Shown: positions 50,147 through 59,496, numbered from the stretch's first letter. The stretch is 64,000 nt of DNA from Gemmiger sp. An50 (GCF_002161595.1 NZ_NFID01000001.1:1-64000), one strand, 5' to 3'. Program-made: numbers and translations. The notes: generated from the letters alone by a model not told the origin.

Positions 50147-51853
50147 TCAGCCCTCCTGGAAGACCACCTCGGTCTTGCCGTTCTCGCCCACCTCAATGGC
50201 AAAGCGCTCGGCGGCAAGGTCCATGGTCAGCGCGGCGGTGTGGCCCTCCTTCTCCCAGCGCAGGGTCAGCTGGGCGGGAGCCGGGTTCTCCACGGTGAGC
50301 TTGGCGTCCCAGCCGAAGGCGGGGCAGCTGTTGCGCAGGCGCAGCAGCTCCAGCTGGCGGCGGACTACCGGCTGCTCCAGCTTCTCCACCGCATCCTCCA
50401 GGCTCAGGTTGGTGCGGTTGATCTCCTTGTGACCCGCGCCGCCGCCGCGGCGCACCGCCTCCAGATCGTTTTTGCCCGCGAACAGGTCCAGGTACCACAC
50501 CTGGGGCTTGCCGGGCATGAACAGCTGCAGGGCACGGGCCATCAGCATCTTCCGGTCGCTTTCGCCCAGGGCACTGTAGTAGGTGCAGTTCACCTGGTAG
50601 TACATGTTCTTCGCGCCGTGCAGGTCCTTTACAAGACCGCCACGGCCCTTCAGGGTCTCCACCATGGCCAGGATGCGCTCCTCGGGCAGCAGGCCCTTCA
50701 AATCCAGCAGGGGGATGCCGTCGTGGCAGCCCAGCATGTTCACCACACGCATGCCCTTTTTCTGAATGTCGTCGATCCAGCGCACCAGATATTCAAAGTT
50801 CTTATGCTCAAAGGCGTCCAGAATCAGGCCGGGCAGGAAGAAGTCGTAGGTCATGCAGCCCGCCTCGCACAGCTTCTCGTGGGTCTTCTCCCCGTAGCTG
50901 GCGTGGATCTCGGGCAGGATGCTCAGGCCATATTTCTCGGCAATGCCGCCCACCCGCTGCAGCATCTGCCAGGTGTCCGGCTCGTTGAGGAAGTTCTTCG
51001 CGCCGGGGGTCTTGGGGGCATAGGCGAAGGCATCCAGACGGATGATCTTCGCGCCGTAATCCGCCAGCTTGTGCAGGGTCTCGTCGTAGAACTCCCACAC
51101 CAGCGGAGAAGCCACGTTCAGGTCCATCTGGCCCAGATAGCTGCGGCGGCTCTCCAGATGGTCCACCACCGCGGCCTTGTGGGTCTGGAATGCGCCGAAG
51201 TCCATGGCGGCGGGCTTTTCGCCCCGCTCCAGCGCGGCGTTCACCAGGTCCGCAATGCGGCTGGCCGCCTGATACTGGATGCCCATGCTCTCCACCAGCT
51301 CGCTGGCGTCCACCTTGCGGTAGCGCACCTCCTGATAGAAGGTGTTCCAGTAGGGCACCTCGCTGCCGTCCGGCATGCGCACCATCAGAATGGGCAGGCC
51401 GGGCTTGCGGAAGAACATGTCCTTTATCAGCTCGGCATCCGGCTGGATGTAGCCCTCCTGGGTCATCTGGCCGTGGCCGGCCCAGAATTTGTTCCAGTTG
51501 ATGAAGAAGTCCTTATAGCGGGAGTTCTCGCCGTTTTTCAAAAGGTCCTGGAACTGGGGCGACAGCACCGAAGCGTGGTTCAGAATCAGGTCGAATTTCA
51601 AATCGATGCCCAGCTTGCGCAGCGCGTCCAGATCGGCCTGACCGGCGTAGCACTCGTTCAGGTTGTAGTCGATCACCGAGAAGCCCCGGTCCAGATCGGT
51701 GTTGAAAATACTGGGCAGGATGTAAAAGGCGTCGAAGGCGCCCTTCATCTCGCCGCGGCCCAGCAGGGCCACGATGTCGGCCAAAGTGCCGCCCATGCTG
51801 TCCGGGTAGGCGTTCAGCATCACACCGGCGGAAAGTGCCGTTTTGTTTTCCAT
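50147..51853 (-). CDS. GH13 sucrose-phosphorylase-like enzyme (subfamily 18)
   Basis: 568 residues. Conserved GH13_18 elements are GFSVIDYNLNECYAG near residue 57, DLILNHASVLSPQFQDLL, the nucleophile region IIRLDAFAYAPKTPG near 265, acid/base ILPEIHASYG near 305 and GCHDGIPLLDLKGLL near 375. These enzymes split sucrose, sucrose 6'-phosphate or a glucosyl-glycerate type substrate with phosphate to give glucose 1-phosphate. There is no signal peptide, so it acts in the cytosol. It is the second gene after the P-loop kinase gene and is probably repressed by the divergent LacI regulator. Confidence 0.88.
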   Translation of the reverse strand: MENKTALSAGVMLNAYPDSMGGTLADIVALLGRGEMKGAFDAFYILPSIFNTDLDRGFSVIDYNLNECYAGQADLDALRKLGIDLKFDLILNHASVLSPQFQDLLKNGENSRYKDFFINWNKFWAGHGQMTQEGYIQPDAELIKDMFFRKPGLPILMVRMPDGSEVPYWNTFYQEVRYRKVDASELVESMGIQYQAASRIADLVNAALERGEKPAAMDFGAFQTHKAAVVDHLESRRSYLGQMDLNVASPLVWEFYDETLHKLADYGAKIIRLDAFAYAPKTPGAKNFLNEPDTWQMLQRVGGIAEKYGLSILPEIHASYGEKTHEKLCEAGCMTYDFFLPGLILDAFEHKNFEYLVRWIDDIQKKGMRVVNMLGCHDGIPLLDLKGLLPEERILAMVETLKGRGGLVKDLHGAKNMYYQVNCTYYSALGESDRKMLMARALQLFMPGKPQVWYLDLFAGKNDLEAVRRGGGAGHKEINRTNLSLEDAVEKLEQPVVRRQLELLRLRNSCPAFGWDAKLTVENPAPAQLTLRWEKEGHTAALTMDLAAERFAIEVGENGKTEVVFQEG

Positions 51854-51883
51854 TGCTCTGTTCCCCTTTCTCTCTTGCGCCGC

Positions 51884-52849
51884 TCAGGCGTTGGCCATCA
51901 GAGCCTGGTAGTCGGCGTAGCTGAGCAGCTCGCCGCTCTTGGACAGAATCACCGCCGCCTTGTGGGCCTGAGAGGCCAGCAGGCCCTGCTCGATCTCCAG
52001 CACCATGGTGGTGAAGGGGCTGTCCACCTTGCCGTCCCGGTTGCGCTCGCGGCGGTGGGCCATGGTCTCGGCGGGGGTGCTGTTCAGCAGCACCGGCAGG
52101 TCCACCCCGGCCAGATTGTCGTTGTTGCTGTGGGTCCACTCGATGATCAGCACGCTGGTGGCGGAGAAGTCCACGGTCTCGGTCCACAGCTCGCTGGGGC
52201 GGCGGCCCATCCGCTTCAAAGCGATGTGCTCCGCGCCCGCCTGGAACTGGGCGATGATGCCGTTCACCCGGTCGAAGTCGATCTCCCCCGGGGTGCCCAG
52301 ATAGCCCTTCAGGCCACGGCGGCCCGCCGCCTGATAAACGCTCAGCCAGCCGTACTCGCCGCACAGAGCCGGGTCGGCGTCCTTGTCCGCTTCCATCAGC
52401 TCGTGGAGCTTGGCGCTAATTTCGGCGGTGTGCAGGCCACAGGCCACCAGGCCCTTCAGGCCGAAGTCCCGGAACACGCGCAGACGCTCGGCGTCGTTGT
52501 ACTCGGGGATGCGGTGGGGGTAGTTGTCGCCGGAGAGGATATAGCTCTTCGCGCCCAGCTGGCCCAGGTACCAGCCCAGCAGGGACGCGGTCTCGCTCTT
52601 GCCCACGCCGGAGCCGCCGCACACGCTGAGCACGCACCGCTGCAGGGGCTTATTCTCCAGAGCGGCGATCATCTTGTCCACCAGAACGGGCAGGATGGTC
52701 TTTGCCTTGGCCACGTGGCTCTCGGTGATGAGCACCTTGTCGCCGGGCATGTCGCCGTGGGGGATCGCGGCGGGCAGGGTCATGGCGTCCAGCCGTTCGG
52801 CCAGGCCCTCGCGGGCAGCCTTCAGCGTATTCAGCAGCGTGTTGTTCAT
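51884..52849 (-). CDS. P-loop kinase, adenylylsulfate-kinase-like, partner of the GH13 enzyme
   Basis: 321 residues, AAAGGAG before ATG 52849. A P-loop (SVCGGSGVGKSETASLLG) lies near residues 74-91, followed by a kinase-like core with LSGDNYPHRIPEYNDAERLR and VLIIEWTHSNNDNLAG. The sequence is annotated in relatives as adenylylsulfate kinase-like, but the sulfate-pathway motifs are not evident. Its link to sucrose phosphorylase suggests a kinase for the released sugar (fructose or another acceptor) or a nucleoside-kinase-like role. This is inference from neighbourhood only. Confidence 0.7.
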   Translation of the reverse strand: MNNTLLNTLKAAREGLAERLDAMTLPAAIPHGDMPGDKVLITESHVAKAKTILPVLVDKMIAALENKPLQRCVLSVCGGSGVGKSETASLLGWYLGQLGAKSYILSGDNYPHRIPEYNDAERLRVFRDFGLKGLVACGLHTAEISAKLHELMEADKDADPALCGEYGWLSVYQAAGRRGLKGYLGTPGEIDFDRVNGIIAQFQAGAEHIALKRMGRRPSELWTETVDFSATSVLIIEWTHSNNDNLAGVDLPVLLNSTPAETMAHRRERNRDGKVDSPFTTMVLEIEQGLLASQAHKAAVILSKSGELLSYADYQALMANA

Positions 52850-52958
52850 AATACGTTCTCCTTTGCGCTTTGGAATGGATGAAAACTTGTCCGGGCAGTA
52901 CCGCCTGAGCCGTCAGGCAGAATGTGCGGCATTGCCTTGGATATCTGCAAAGGTCCGT

Positions 52959-52988
52959 TTGACTTCGCCCCCGCCGCTGTGGGATAAT
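52959..52988 (+). promoter_or_regulatory. Promoter of the LacI-type regulator gene
   Basis: TTGACT at 52959-52964, an 18-bp GC-rich spacer and GATAAT at 52983-52988. The divergent kinase/GH13 promoter must lie in the same 170-bp region but shows no clear boxes. Confidence 0.6.
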
Positions 52989-53025
52989 AAAGAGAATGAT
53001 TTGCGGCGAGAGGAGCAACGGTCCT

Positions 53026-54006
53026 ATGGCAACTTTAAAAGATGTGGCACGCCTGTCCGGCGTGACGGTGACCACCATTTCCCGGATGCTGAACAACCGG
53101 GTCAACGTGAGTGAAAAGACCCGGGCCAAGATCATGGCGGCCATGGAGGAGCTGGACTATCACCCCAACGAGCTGGCCCAGTCGCTCATCAAGCAGAAGA
53201 GCAGCTTCATCGGGCTGATCGTGCCCTCGGCGAAGAACTTCTTCTTCGGCGCGGTGATCGACTGCGTGGAACGGCATGTGTGCGCCAACGGCTACAAGCT
53301 GCTTTTGTGCGTGTCCGACCTGGATGTGAACAAGGAGATCGAATACTTCCACATGCTGAAAAGCAACAAGGTGGCGGGGGTCATTCTGGCCAGCCACACC
53401 CAGAACCTGCACCAGCATGTGAACCTGAACAACCTGCCCCTGGTGACCATCGACCGCACCCTGTCGGATTCGGTGCCCAGCGCCTGCGCCGACAACTACG
53501 CCGGCGGACGGCTGGCGGCCGAGCATCTGCTGGACAGCGGCTGCCGTCGGCTTGCCTACATCAGCGGCAGCGCGGGCATCGAGATGGACGCCAACAAGCG
53601 CTGGGTGGGCTTCTGCGACGTGTGCCGCGAGCGGGGGGCCCAGGTCCCGGTGATGGTTGACGCCAGCGAACGGGACTTCATCGCCATGCGCTACGAGCCG
53701 CTGATCCACCAGCTGTTCCAGACCCACCCGGAGGTGGACGGGGTGTTCTCGTCCAACGACATCATCGCCGCCCAGGTGCTGCAATATTGCAGCCAGCAGG
53801 GCATCGACGTGCCCGGCCAGATGAAGGTGGTGGGCTGCGACGACACCGACCTTGCCTGTCTGACCACCCCGCCCCTGACCACCATCCACCAGCCGGTGGA
53901 GGACATCTGCCGCTGGGCGGTGGAGCGGATCGTGGCGGGCGAAAGCGCCGGTGAGCCGGAAGCCCGGGTCTTCCCAGTGCAGCTGATTCAGCGTCAGAGC
54001 ACCTGA
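53026..54006 (+). CDS. LacI family transcriptional regulator
   Basis: 326 residues from ATG 53026 (GAGAGGAGC upstream). Residues 1-45 form the LacI HTH (MATLKDVARLSGVTVTTISR) and hinge (HPNELAQSLIKQKSSFIGLI). The rest is a periplasmic-binding-protein-like sensor (VDGVFSSNDIIAAQVLQYC and VVGCDDTDLACLTTPPLTTI). It is divergent from the kinase/GH13 genes and probably represses them until a sugar is present. No clear operator palindrome of LacI type is visible between the genes. Confidence 0.9.
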   Translation: MATLKDVARLSGVTVTTISRMLNNRVNVSEKTRAKIMAAMEELDYHPNELAQSLIKQKSSFIGLIVPSAKNFFFGAVIDCVERHVCANGYKLLLCVSDLDVNKEIEYFHMLKSNKVAGVILASHTQNLHQHVNLNNLPLVTIDRTLSDSVPSACADNYAGGRLAAEHLLDSGCRRLAYISGSAGIEMDANKRWVGFCDVCRERGAQVPVMVDASERDFIAMRYEPLIHQLFQTHPEVDGVFSSNDIIAAQVLQYCSQQGIDVPGQMKVVGCDDTDLACLTTPPLTTIHQPVEDICRWAVERIVAGESAGEPEARVFPVQLIQRQST

Positions 54007-54036
54007 AATTCCCTCGTTCCTCCCCCATGATAAAAG

Positions 54037-54078
54037 ATGCGGGGCAAAATGTCAATCGTTTGACATTTTGCCCCGCAT
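54037..54078. terminator. Perfect long hairpin after the LacI gene
   Basis: ATGCGGGGCAAAATGTCAA and its complement around a short TCG loop, starting 31 bases after the stop. The 19-bp perfect stem is long for a terminator and is not followed by a T-run, so it may be an RNA-processing signal or a protein-binding palindrome. Confidence 0.6.
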
Positions 54079-54087
54079 ACAAAATTT

Positions 54088-54131
54088 GCCCTTGCTTTTG
54101 GTAAAAATCCACAAAAGCAGGGGCATTGTTT
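54088..54131 (+). terminator. Terminator of the LacI gene
   Basis: GCCCTTGCTTTTG and CAAAAGCAGGGGC arms followed by ATTGTTTTTTC. It is a classic rho-independent terminator just after the long hairpin. Confidence 0.8.
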
Positions 54132-54401
54132 TTTCGCTGCCTTCCCCCGTTTTCTCTCTTCCTGCCGCCGCCCCCACCACCTGCTCCACCCTTCTTTCCG
54201 CAGCGCCAATCGCTCCTCCCGCCCGCCGAAAATCAGCCTTTTCTACCGGGGGCCCGGCCGGTGAACAGCCCCGCCGGACCCCCTGTGCCCTGTTCCGGCC
54301 GGGCTGCCTTTCGCGGCATCCGCCGCGCCGCTTTTCCTTTCCCACCGGTCTTTCCCGGTCCTTCCTTAAACGAATTTTTATTCTTTATTTTTGCACGGTT
54401 C
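54132..54401. other. Intergenic stretch without a visible gene
   Basis: The region is C/T-rich on the + strand and has several short frames without ribosome binding sites. No RNA gene or motif is recognised. It ends in the AT-rich promoter of argH. Confidence 0.5.
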
Positions 54402-54433
54402 TTGCATTTTAAGAATATTTATGCTAATATTCT
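54402..54433 (+). promoter_or_regulatory. argH promoter overlapping an ARG-box-like palindrome
   Basis: TTGCAT at 54402-54407, a 17-bp spacer and TAATAT at 54425-54430. The sequence AGAATATT-TATGCT-AATATTCT (54412-54433) covers the spacer and -10 and resembles an arginine repressor site, so binding there would block transcription. The leader to the argH start is about 175 bases and contains GC-rich dyads. Confidence 0.55.
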
Positions 54434-54613
54434 GAATATAATCACAAAACGGCAGATTGAGACAGCACCGCATGATTCCAGGTGGCGCAGCGCCGGAAAC
54501 CTTTGGCGCAATGCGCCGCCCGAAACGTTCGCCGTGAAGCGTGCAGGGTTGCCTTAAAAAAGAGGGCCGTGGGAAAAGGGGGATCGCCCGGCGCTGGCCG
54601 GGCCGGAACGGAT

Positions 54614-55993
54614 ATGGAAAAGCTTTGGGCAGGGCGGGCACAGGCCGCCACCAGTAAGATCGCGGACGACTTCAACTCGTCCATCCACATCGACTGCCGC
54701 ATGTACCGGCAGGACATCACCGGCTCGCTGGCCCACGCGGCCATGCTGGCGGCGAAGGGCATTCTGAGCGGGGCGGACCTTGCCGCCATCACCGCCGGTC
54801 TGGAGGGCATTCTGGCCGATCTGGACAGCGGCGCATTGGCCATCGATCCCACCGCCGAGGACATCCACATGTTCGTGGAAGCGGAATTGACAAAGCGCAT
54901 CGGCGACGCGGGCAAGCGGCTGCACACCGCCCGCAGCCGGAACGACCAGGTGGCCACCGACCTGCGGCTCTATCTGCGGGACGCCTGCACGTCCCTGCAG
55001 GGCCAATTGAAACAGCTGCTGGAGGCCATTTACGAGCAGGCCAAGGCAAACCAGGATGCCATTATGCCCGGTTATACCCATCTGCAGCGGGCGCAGCCGG
55101 TGTGTTTTGCCCATCATCTGCTGGCTTGGGCGGCCATGCTGCAGCGGGATGTCAATCGTTTGCAGGACGCATCGGCCCGCATGAACTACAGTCCCCTGGG
55201 CTGCTGTGCGCTGGCGGGCACCACCTACGACACCGACCGGGCCATGACCGCCGCGGCGCTGGGCTTTGACGGCGTGTGTCAAAACAGCATGGACGGCGTA
55301 TCCGACCGGGACTTCTGTGTGGAGATCCTGAGCGCGCTGGCCCTTGTGATGATGCATCTTTCCCGTTTTTCGGAGGAGATCATCCTCTGGTCCAGCTGGG
55401 AGTTCAAGTTCGTGGAGCTGGATGACGGCTTCACCACCGGTTCCAGCATCATGCCCCAGAAGAAAAACCCGGACATGGCAGAGCTGGTGCGCGGCAAGAC
55501 GGGCCGGGTGTACGGCGATTTAATGGGTACACTGACCATGCTGAAGGGTCTGCCGCTGGCCTACAACAAGGACATGCAGGAGGACAAGGAGGCCATCTTC
55601 GACGCCATCGACACGGTGAGCCAGTGCCTGGAGGTGTTCGCGCCCATGGTGCGTACCATGAAGCCGCTGAAGGCAAACATGTATGCGGCGGCACAGAAGG
55701 GGTTCATCAACGCCACCGACCTGGCGGATTACCTGACCTGCAAGGGGATGCCCTTCCGCAGCGCCTATAAGCTGACGGGCCAGCTGGTGGCGAAATGCAT
55801 CGCGGAGGGCAAGGTGCTGGAGGATGTGAGCCTGGAGGAATACAAGGGCCTGAGCGAGCTGTTCGACGCGGACGTATACCAGGCGATTGATCTTGCGGCC
55901 TGCGTGGCGCGGCGCACGAGCCAGGGCGGCACCGGCCCGGCCTCGGTGAAGGCCCAGCTGGAACAGCTGGAAGCGTTCCTGGAGAAGCTGTGA
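54614..55993 (+). CDS. argH: Argininosuccinate lyase
   Basis: 459 residues from ATG 54614 (MEKLWAGRAQAATSKIADDF), the length of the family. It splits argininosuccinate to arginine and fumarate. Conserved parts are HTARSRNDQVATDLRLYLRD, GYTHLQRAQPVCFAHHLLAW with the catalytic His, and GSSIMPQKKNPDMAELVRGK, the fumarase/aspartase signature. The upstream ribosome binding site is poor, and the upstream in-frame extension to 54482 looks noncoding. argG and other arginine genes are not nearby. A strong terminator follows. Confidence 0.95.
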   Translation: MEKLWAGRAQAATSKIADDFNSSIHIDCRMYRQDITGSLAHAAMLAAKGILSGADLAAITAGLEGILADLDSGALAIDPTAEDIHMFVEAELTKRIGDAGKRLHTARSRNDQVATDLRLYLRDACTSLQGQLKQLLEAIYEQAKANQDAIMPGYTHLQRAQPVCFAHHLLAWAAMLQRDVNRLQDASARMNYSPLGCCALAGTTYDTDRAMTAAALGFDGVCQNSMDGVSDRDFCVEILSALALVMMHLSRFSEEIILWSSWEFKFVELDDGFTTGSSIMPQKKNPDMAELVRGKTGRVYGDLMGTLTMLKGLPLAYNKDMQEDKEAIFDAIDTVSQCLEVFAPMVRTMKPLKANMYAAAQKGFINATDLADYLTCKGMPFRSAYKLTGQLVAKCIAEGKVLEDVSLEEYKGLSELFDADVYQAIDLAACVARRTSQGGTGPASVKAQLEQLEAFLEKL

Positions 55994-56004
55994 GGGATAT
56001 AGAA

Positions 56005-56036
56005 AAAAGGAGCACCCCGCGCGGGGTGCTCCTTTT
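56005..56036. terminator. Bidirectional terminator between argH and the polysaccharide cluster
   Basis: Perfect stem GGAGCACCCCGC/GCGGGGTGCTCC with A-run before and T-run after; it ends both convergent transcripts. Confidence 0.9.
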
Positions 56037-56040
56037 TTGG

Positions 56041-57447
56041 TTATTTCTTCACTTTGCCGAGAATTTTCATGCCCTGCTGATAAAGGAATCCCACCTGCTG
56101 ACGATAAATAAACAATACTACCGCCATAGCAAAAGGGAAAAGGATGTACAGCCAAATTGTATTGGAAAAAGCAGCAAGTGCCAAAATTACCATAACAGCC
56201 ACAACCGGCCCCTGCTTTTTCAGAGAAGGCGAGAATTGCAACCACTCTTTGGCCCTTTTTCTCCGCACGAAAAAAATCACCATATTGCTGAACGTGGTAG
56301 CAATGGCTGCGCCAACAATTCCAAAAGGCGGAATAAGTGCCGCATTCAGCACAACATTGGCGATCGCCCCCACTACCGTGGTTGTAAACAACACCTTCGT
56401 GATTTTTGCACCAACAAACAGATTTCCGATAAACGCATTGTTAGAATCAAAATAAAACCCCAACATCAGGAAGGGAACCACGATCCATGCGTCGTAGAAA
56501 TCCTTGCTGAACAAGATCAGAGCCAACAATTTTACAAACACGGTAATCCCCAGAACAATGACCGCCAGCGTAAACGTGTAAAGCTCATAGATCATTTCAA
56601 AGAAGCCGTTTTTGTCTTCTGAATCCACTTCCTTGATTGCCGACATACGCCACGCCGAATTGAACACATTGGCAATGGTGTTGCCCATTGCGGGAATCTT
56701 ACTGGCAGCAGAATACAGACCAACCTGAGCCAATGTGGTGAGACCGGTCAGGAAATATTTGTTGATACTGGAATTGATCCACCAGAACATACTGTTCGGA
56801 ATCAGCGGCAGGCTGTATTTCAGCATGCGGACCAATGTATCCTTGCGAAGTGAACGAAATTGGAGATACTTCCATGTTCTACAAGCAACTGCCAGGTACA
56901 GGCATTTGAATGCATTCCCCAGTACCAATGCACACAGATATCCTGCTACGCCCATTTTTAAGTAGGCAACCATCAGAACATTCGCACTGGCAACAATTGC
57001 AGTTGTGATGATGGAACTGACCGTAATCGCCTGTACCTTATCTATGGCACGAGCAAAATTAGAAAGCAGATTACTGAACATCATCGTAATCATGGACCAG
57101 ACAATCCACCAAAGATACTGACCAACGATTTCATTATCGCTTCCCGCAAGGCACCCAATCACAACCAATACACTGGCCACTGTCGTAATCCAAACACCTA
57201 GGGAAAAAACCTCGCCGGTATTTTCGTTTCGGTCAAAAGCAAACCGCAAAACTGCATCCGCTACCGACAATGTTACCACAGGGATAATTAGATTTTGGGT
57301 CACCTGAATCAGATCAATCACCGCATACTCTTCTGTAGACAAATAGTATGTATACAGAGGCAGCATAAAAAAGGTGATGAATTTGGACGCAAATTCACTG
57401 ATCGTGAACAGCCCTACATTTTTCAATAGATACTTATATGAACTCAT
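56041..57447 (-). CDS. Polysaccharide flippase (Wzx/MATE-type)
   Basis: 468 residues with about 12-14 hydrophobic helices. The N-terminal MSSYKYLLKNVGLFTISEFA and following LYTYYLSTEEYAVIDLIQV segment are typical of polysaccharide biosynthesis proteins that flip lipid-linked repeat units across the membrane. It is the last gene of the leftward polysaccharide operon and is AT-rich compared with argH next to it. The length and TM pattern are complete. Confidence 0.88.
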   Translation of the reverse strand: MSSYKYLLKNVGLFTISEFASKFITFFMLPLYTYYLSTEEYAVIDLIQVTQNLIIPVVTLSVADAVLRFAFDRNENTGEVFSLGVWITTVASVLVVIGCLAGSDNEIVGQYLWWIVWSMITMMFSNLLSNFARAIDKVQAITVSSIITTAIVASANVLMVAYLKMGVAGYLCALVLGNAFKCLYLAVACRTWKYLQFRSLRKDTLVRMLKYSLPLIPNSMFWWINSSINKYFLTGLTTLAQVGLYSAASKIPAMGNTIANVFNSAWRMSAIKEVDSEDKNGFFEMIYELYTFTLAVIVLGITVFVKLLALILFSKDFYDAWIVVPFLMLGFYFDSNNAFIGNLFVGAKITKVLFTTTVVGAIANVVLNAALIPPFGIVGAAIATTFSNMVIFFVRRKRAKEWLQFSPSLKKQGPVVAVMVILALAAFSNTIWLYILFPFAMAVVLFIYRQQVGFLYQQGMKILGKVKK

Positions 57448-57460
57448 ACTTCATCCTTGA

Positions 57461-58534
57461 TCAAGCAAGACAGTCTTTAATAGCCTGCGTCAGCGGCGCA
57501 AAGGCACTCTCCAGGTTTTTTGAAGAATAACGGGTTGCTTTGATGCTGTCAACTTTGATCCATTCTCCCGCTTTGCTCAAAGCGTCATTTCCATTTTCAC
57601 AAAACACAATATAATCCAGATCTTTCAACCACTTTTCATAAACGCCTTTTACTTTTTTACTGCTGTTATCCATCGCAATGCAGGGCGTTCCCACTAGTGT
57701 GCAGAAAATCATGCAGTGAAGCCGGTCGGTGACAACAAATTTAGCAGAAGCTAGCTGTTGCATTTTCTTTGTGACAAATTTATTTTTCAAAGAAAGCGGA
57801 ATCCAAAACCTAGTACACATATCTGTGATGCAAACTTGCTGCATCGCATTTTCCGCACATTCCTTAATATTTTCGATAACTTCACTGCCAGTCACTTTTT
57901 CTGTATCGTTCCTCATACAAAGAATTATACCTTCGCCCTTTTCATTTTTTACCTGACTGTGAAGGGAAAGAACCATATCAGGAACCAAGAACACCCTATT
58001 ATTCATATCCGGGAAGAACTTTTCTTTCATAAATTTATAAGAGTTTTCTTCACGCACAAAAACACAGACATTTGATTTTCTATACGTTTTAATCGACTGA
58101 TCTAATTCTCTTTCGCCTTTCTCATCATGGCTAAAATAAACAGTCTGAGGAAATACAATTTTAACATTGCTAGGAAAATCAGAGATCACTTTTCGGACTA
58201 ATGGCTCCATTCCCCATAGCGTTCCCAAAAATCCGCCTCCATTTATACCAATGATATCTTCCGGTCCAATAAGTTTTTTTACTTTTGAATAGATAAACTT
58301 ACTAAATATAACACCTATTGAGATATGCGCCAAGTCCGGAAATTCTGCTTCAAGGAACTTTTCTTCAGCCATTGTAATCGCATGATCACCGATATTATTA
58401 TACTGTGGCACCGCCAAGATCACTATACGCTTTTTCCCCTTTGTCTTTTTCAACCGAACATATGTCGGCAGAAAAAGCAAATTTGCGATCAAACGCTGAA
58501 TTAACTTCTTCATTTTAAACATCCTCATTTCCAT
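57461..58534 (-). CDS. Polysaccharide pyruvyl transferase family protein
   Basis: 357 residues, overlapping the preceding glycosyltransferase by ten bases. The family is recognised from IVILAVPQYNNIGDHAITMA at the start, IIGINGGGFLGTLWGMEP, and VTDRLHCMIFCTLVGTPCIA near residue 270. It adds a pyruvate ketal (or a related modification) to a sugar of the repeat unit, giving negative charge. Several alternative starts exist within the first 12 codons. Codon use is AT-rich, as in its neighbours. Confidence 0.88.
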   Translation of the reverse strand: MEMRMFKMKKLIQRLIANLLFLPTYVRLKKTKGKKRIVILAVPQYNNIGDHAITMAEEKFLEAEFPDLAHISIGVIFSKFIYSKVKKLIGPEDIIGINGGGFLGTLWGMEPLVRKVISDFPSNVKIVFPQTVYFSHDEKGERELDQSIKTYRKSNVCVFVREENSYKFMKEKFFPDMNNRVFLVPDMVLSLHSQVKNEKGEGIILCMRNDTEKVTGSEVIENIKECAENAMQQVCITDMCTRFWIPLSLKNKFVTKKMQQLASAKFVVTDRLHCMIFCTLVGTPCIAMDNSSKKVKGVYEKWLKDLDYIVFCENGNDALSKAGEWIKVDSIKATRYSSKNLESAFAPLTQAIKDCLA

Positions 58535-59487
58535 CGACTATGTATCATTTTTTGCTGGAAGCCAACCCATAACATTTCAAAGCCACATGGAATTCCCAAT
58601 ATCACCAGAAGACAAGATTGTACACAGTGCAATATATCTTTTTTTCTCATGCTTTCTAACACCTGTGTATAGTGCAAAGACACTGCCTGATATTTCTTTA
58701 GCATATTTGGATTTTCCACATGATATTTTTCCAAATATCGTTTATAACTTTCTTTGGTATAATTGTCCTTACCATCCTTCAAACGCTGCTTGTAAAGATT
58801 TTTTACATATCGGGCAGCAACAAATTGACGGTATCCATTTTGTCGAGAAATACTAGACGTACGAATACGGTATTTAAGTACACGTTTTCCAATGCATCCA
58901 ATTCTTTTGTTGGCGCTAAGCATTCGAAGCCATATATCATAGTCTTCTGCAGGAACAAGCTCTCGATATCCCCCTACATCACGAAATGCCGATGTTTTCC
59001 CCATAACTGTCGGATGTCGAATCACATCGCCATATTTTAGAATTTCACTCAAATCCAGCGATTCATAGATTGCTGTCTGCGCTTCTTTTGGAGCTTCATT
59101 TCCATTCTCATCTATAATAATCGTGAATCCTGAAATCAAATCCAGACCATTCTTTTTCAAAAAAGCAAGCTGCTTTTCAAACCGATCTGGAAGTGAAATA
59201 TCATCAGCATCCATCCGGGCAATGTATTCTCCGTGAGCAATTTCAATTCCTCTATTTAAACTCGCTGCAAGTCCAATATTTTTTTCATTTTTCAGCAATC
59301 GGATTCTTGAATCTTGTTGTGCAAATTTCTCCAACGCTATTTCTAATTGAGTATTTTCCGGATTATCATTAACAATTATAAACTCGAAGTCCCCATATGT
59401 CTGATGTAAAATCGATTGAATAGAAAGTGAAAGTTCTTCCTCACTTTCATTAAAAGCGCTCATAATTACGCTAATCATTTCACCCAT
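58525..59487 (-). CDS. Glycosyltransferase family 2
   Basis: 320 residues. A GT-A fold is shown by SVIMSAFNESEEELSLSIQS, FEFIIVNDNPENTQLE, GLAASLNRGIEIAHGEYIA and the DXD-type motif RMDADD near residue 95. The C-terminal third is basic and may attach to the membrane. It transfers a sugar from a nucleotide donor to the lipid-linked repeat unit. The ribosome binding site AGGGGT lies close to ATG 59487; the ATG nine bases later is an alternative. Confidence 0.9.
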   Translation of the reverse strand: MGEMISVIMSAFNESEEELSLSIQSILHQTYGDFEFIIVNDNPENTQLEIALEKFAQQDSRIRLLKNEKNIGLAASLNRGIEIAHGEYIARMDADDISLPDRFEKQLAFLKKNGLDLISGFTIIIDENGNEAPKEAQTAIYESLDLSEILKYGDVIRHPTVMGKTSAFRDVGGYRELVPAEDYDIWLRMLSANKRIGCIGKRVLKYRIRTSSISRQNGYRQFVAARYVKNLYKQRLKDGKDNYTKESYKRYLEKYHVENPNMLKKYQAVSLHYTQVLESMRKKDILHCVQSCLLVILGIPCGFEMLWVGFQQKMIHSRWK

Positions 59488-59496
59488 AATTTACCC

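Noticed and set aside
50120-52882. A 920-codon plus-strand frame opposite the GH13 and kinase genes
   Set aside because: Same antisense effect; it spans two separate genes and the gap between them, which a real gene would not mirror.
54037-54078. Long perfect hairpin considered as a LacI operator or a riboswitch
   Set aside because: It lies after the lacI gene rather than in front of the regulated genes, and has no conserved riboswitch features. It is kept as a terminator-type hairpin of unsure role.
54482-54613. An in-frame upstream extension of argH
   Set aside because: The extra 44 codons are Arg/Ala/Gly-rich and unlike argininosuccinate lyases, which begin at MEKLWAGR; the protein from 54614 has the normal family length.
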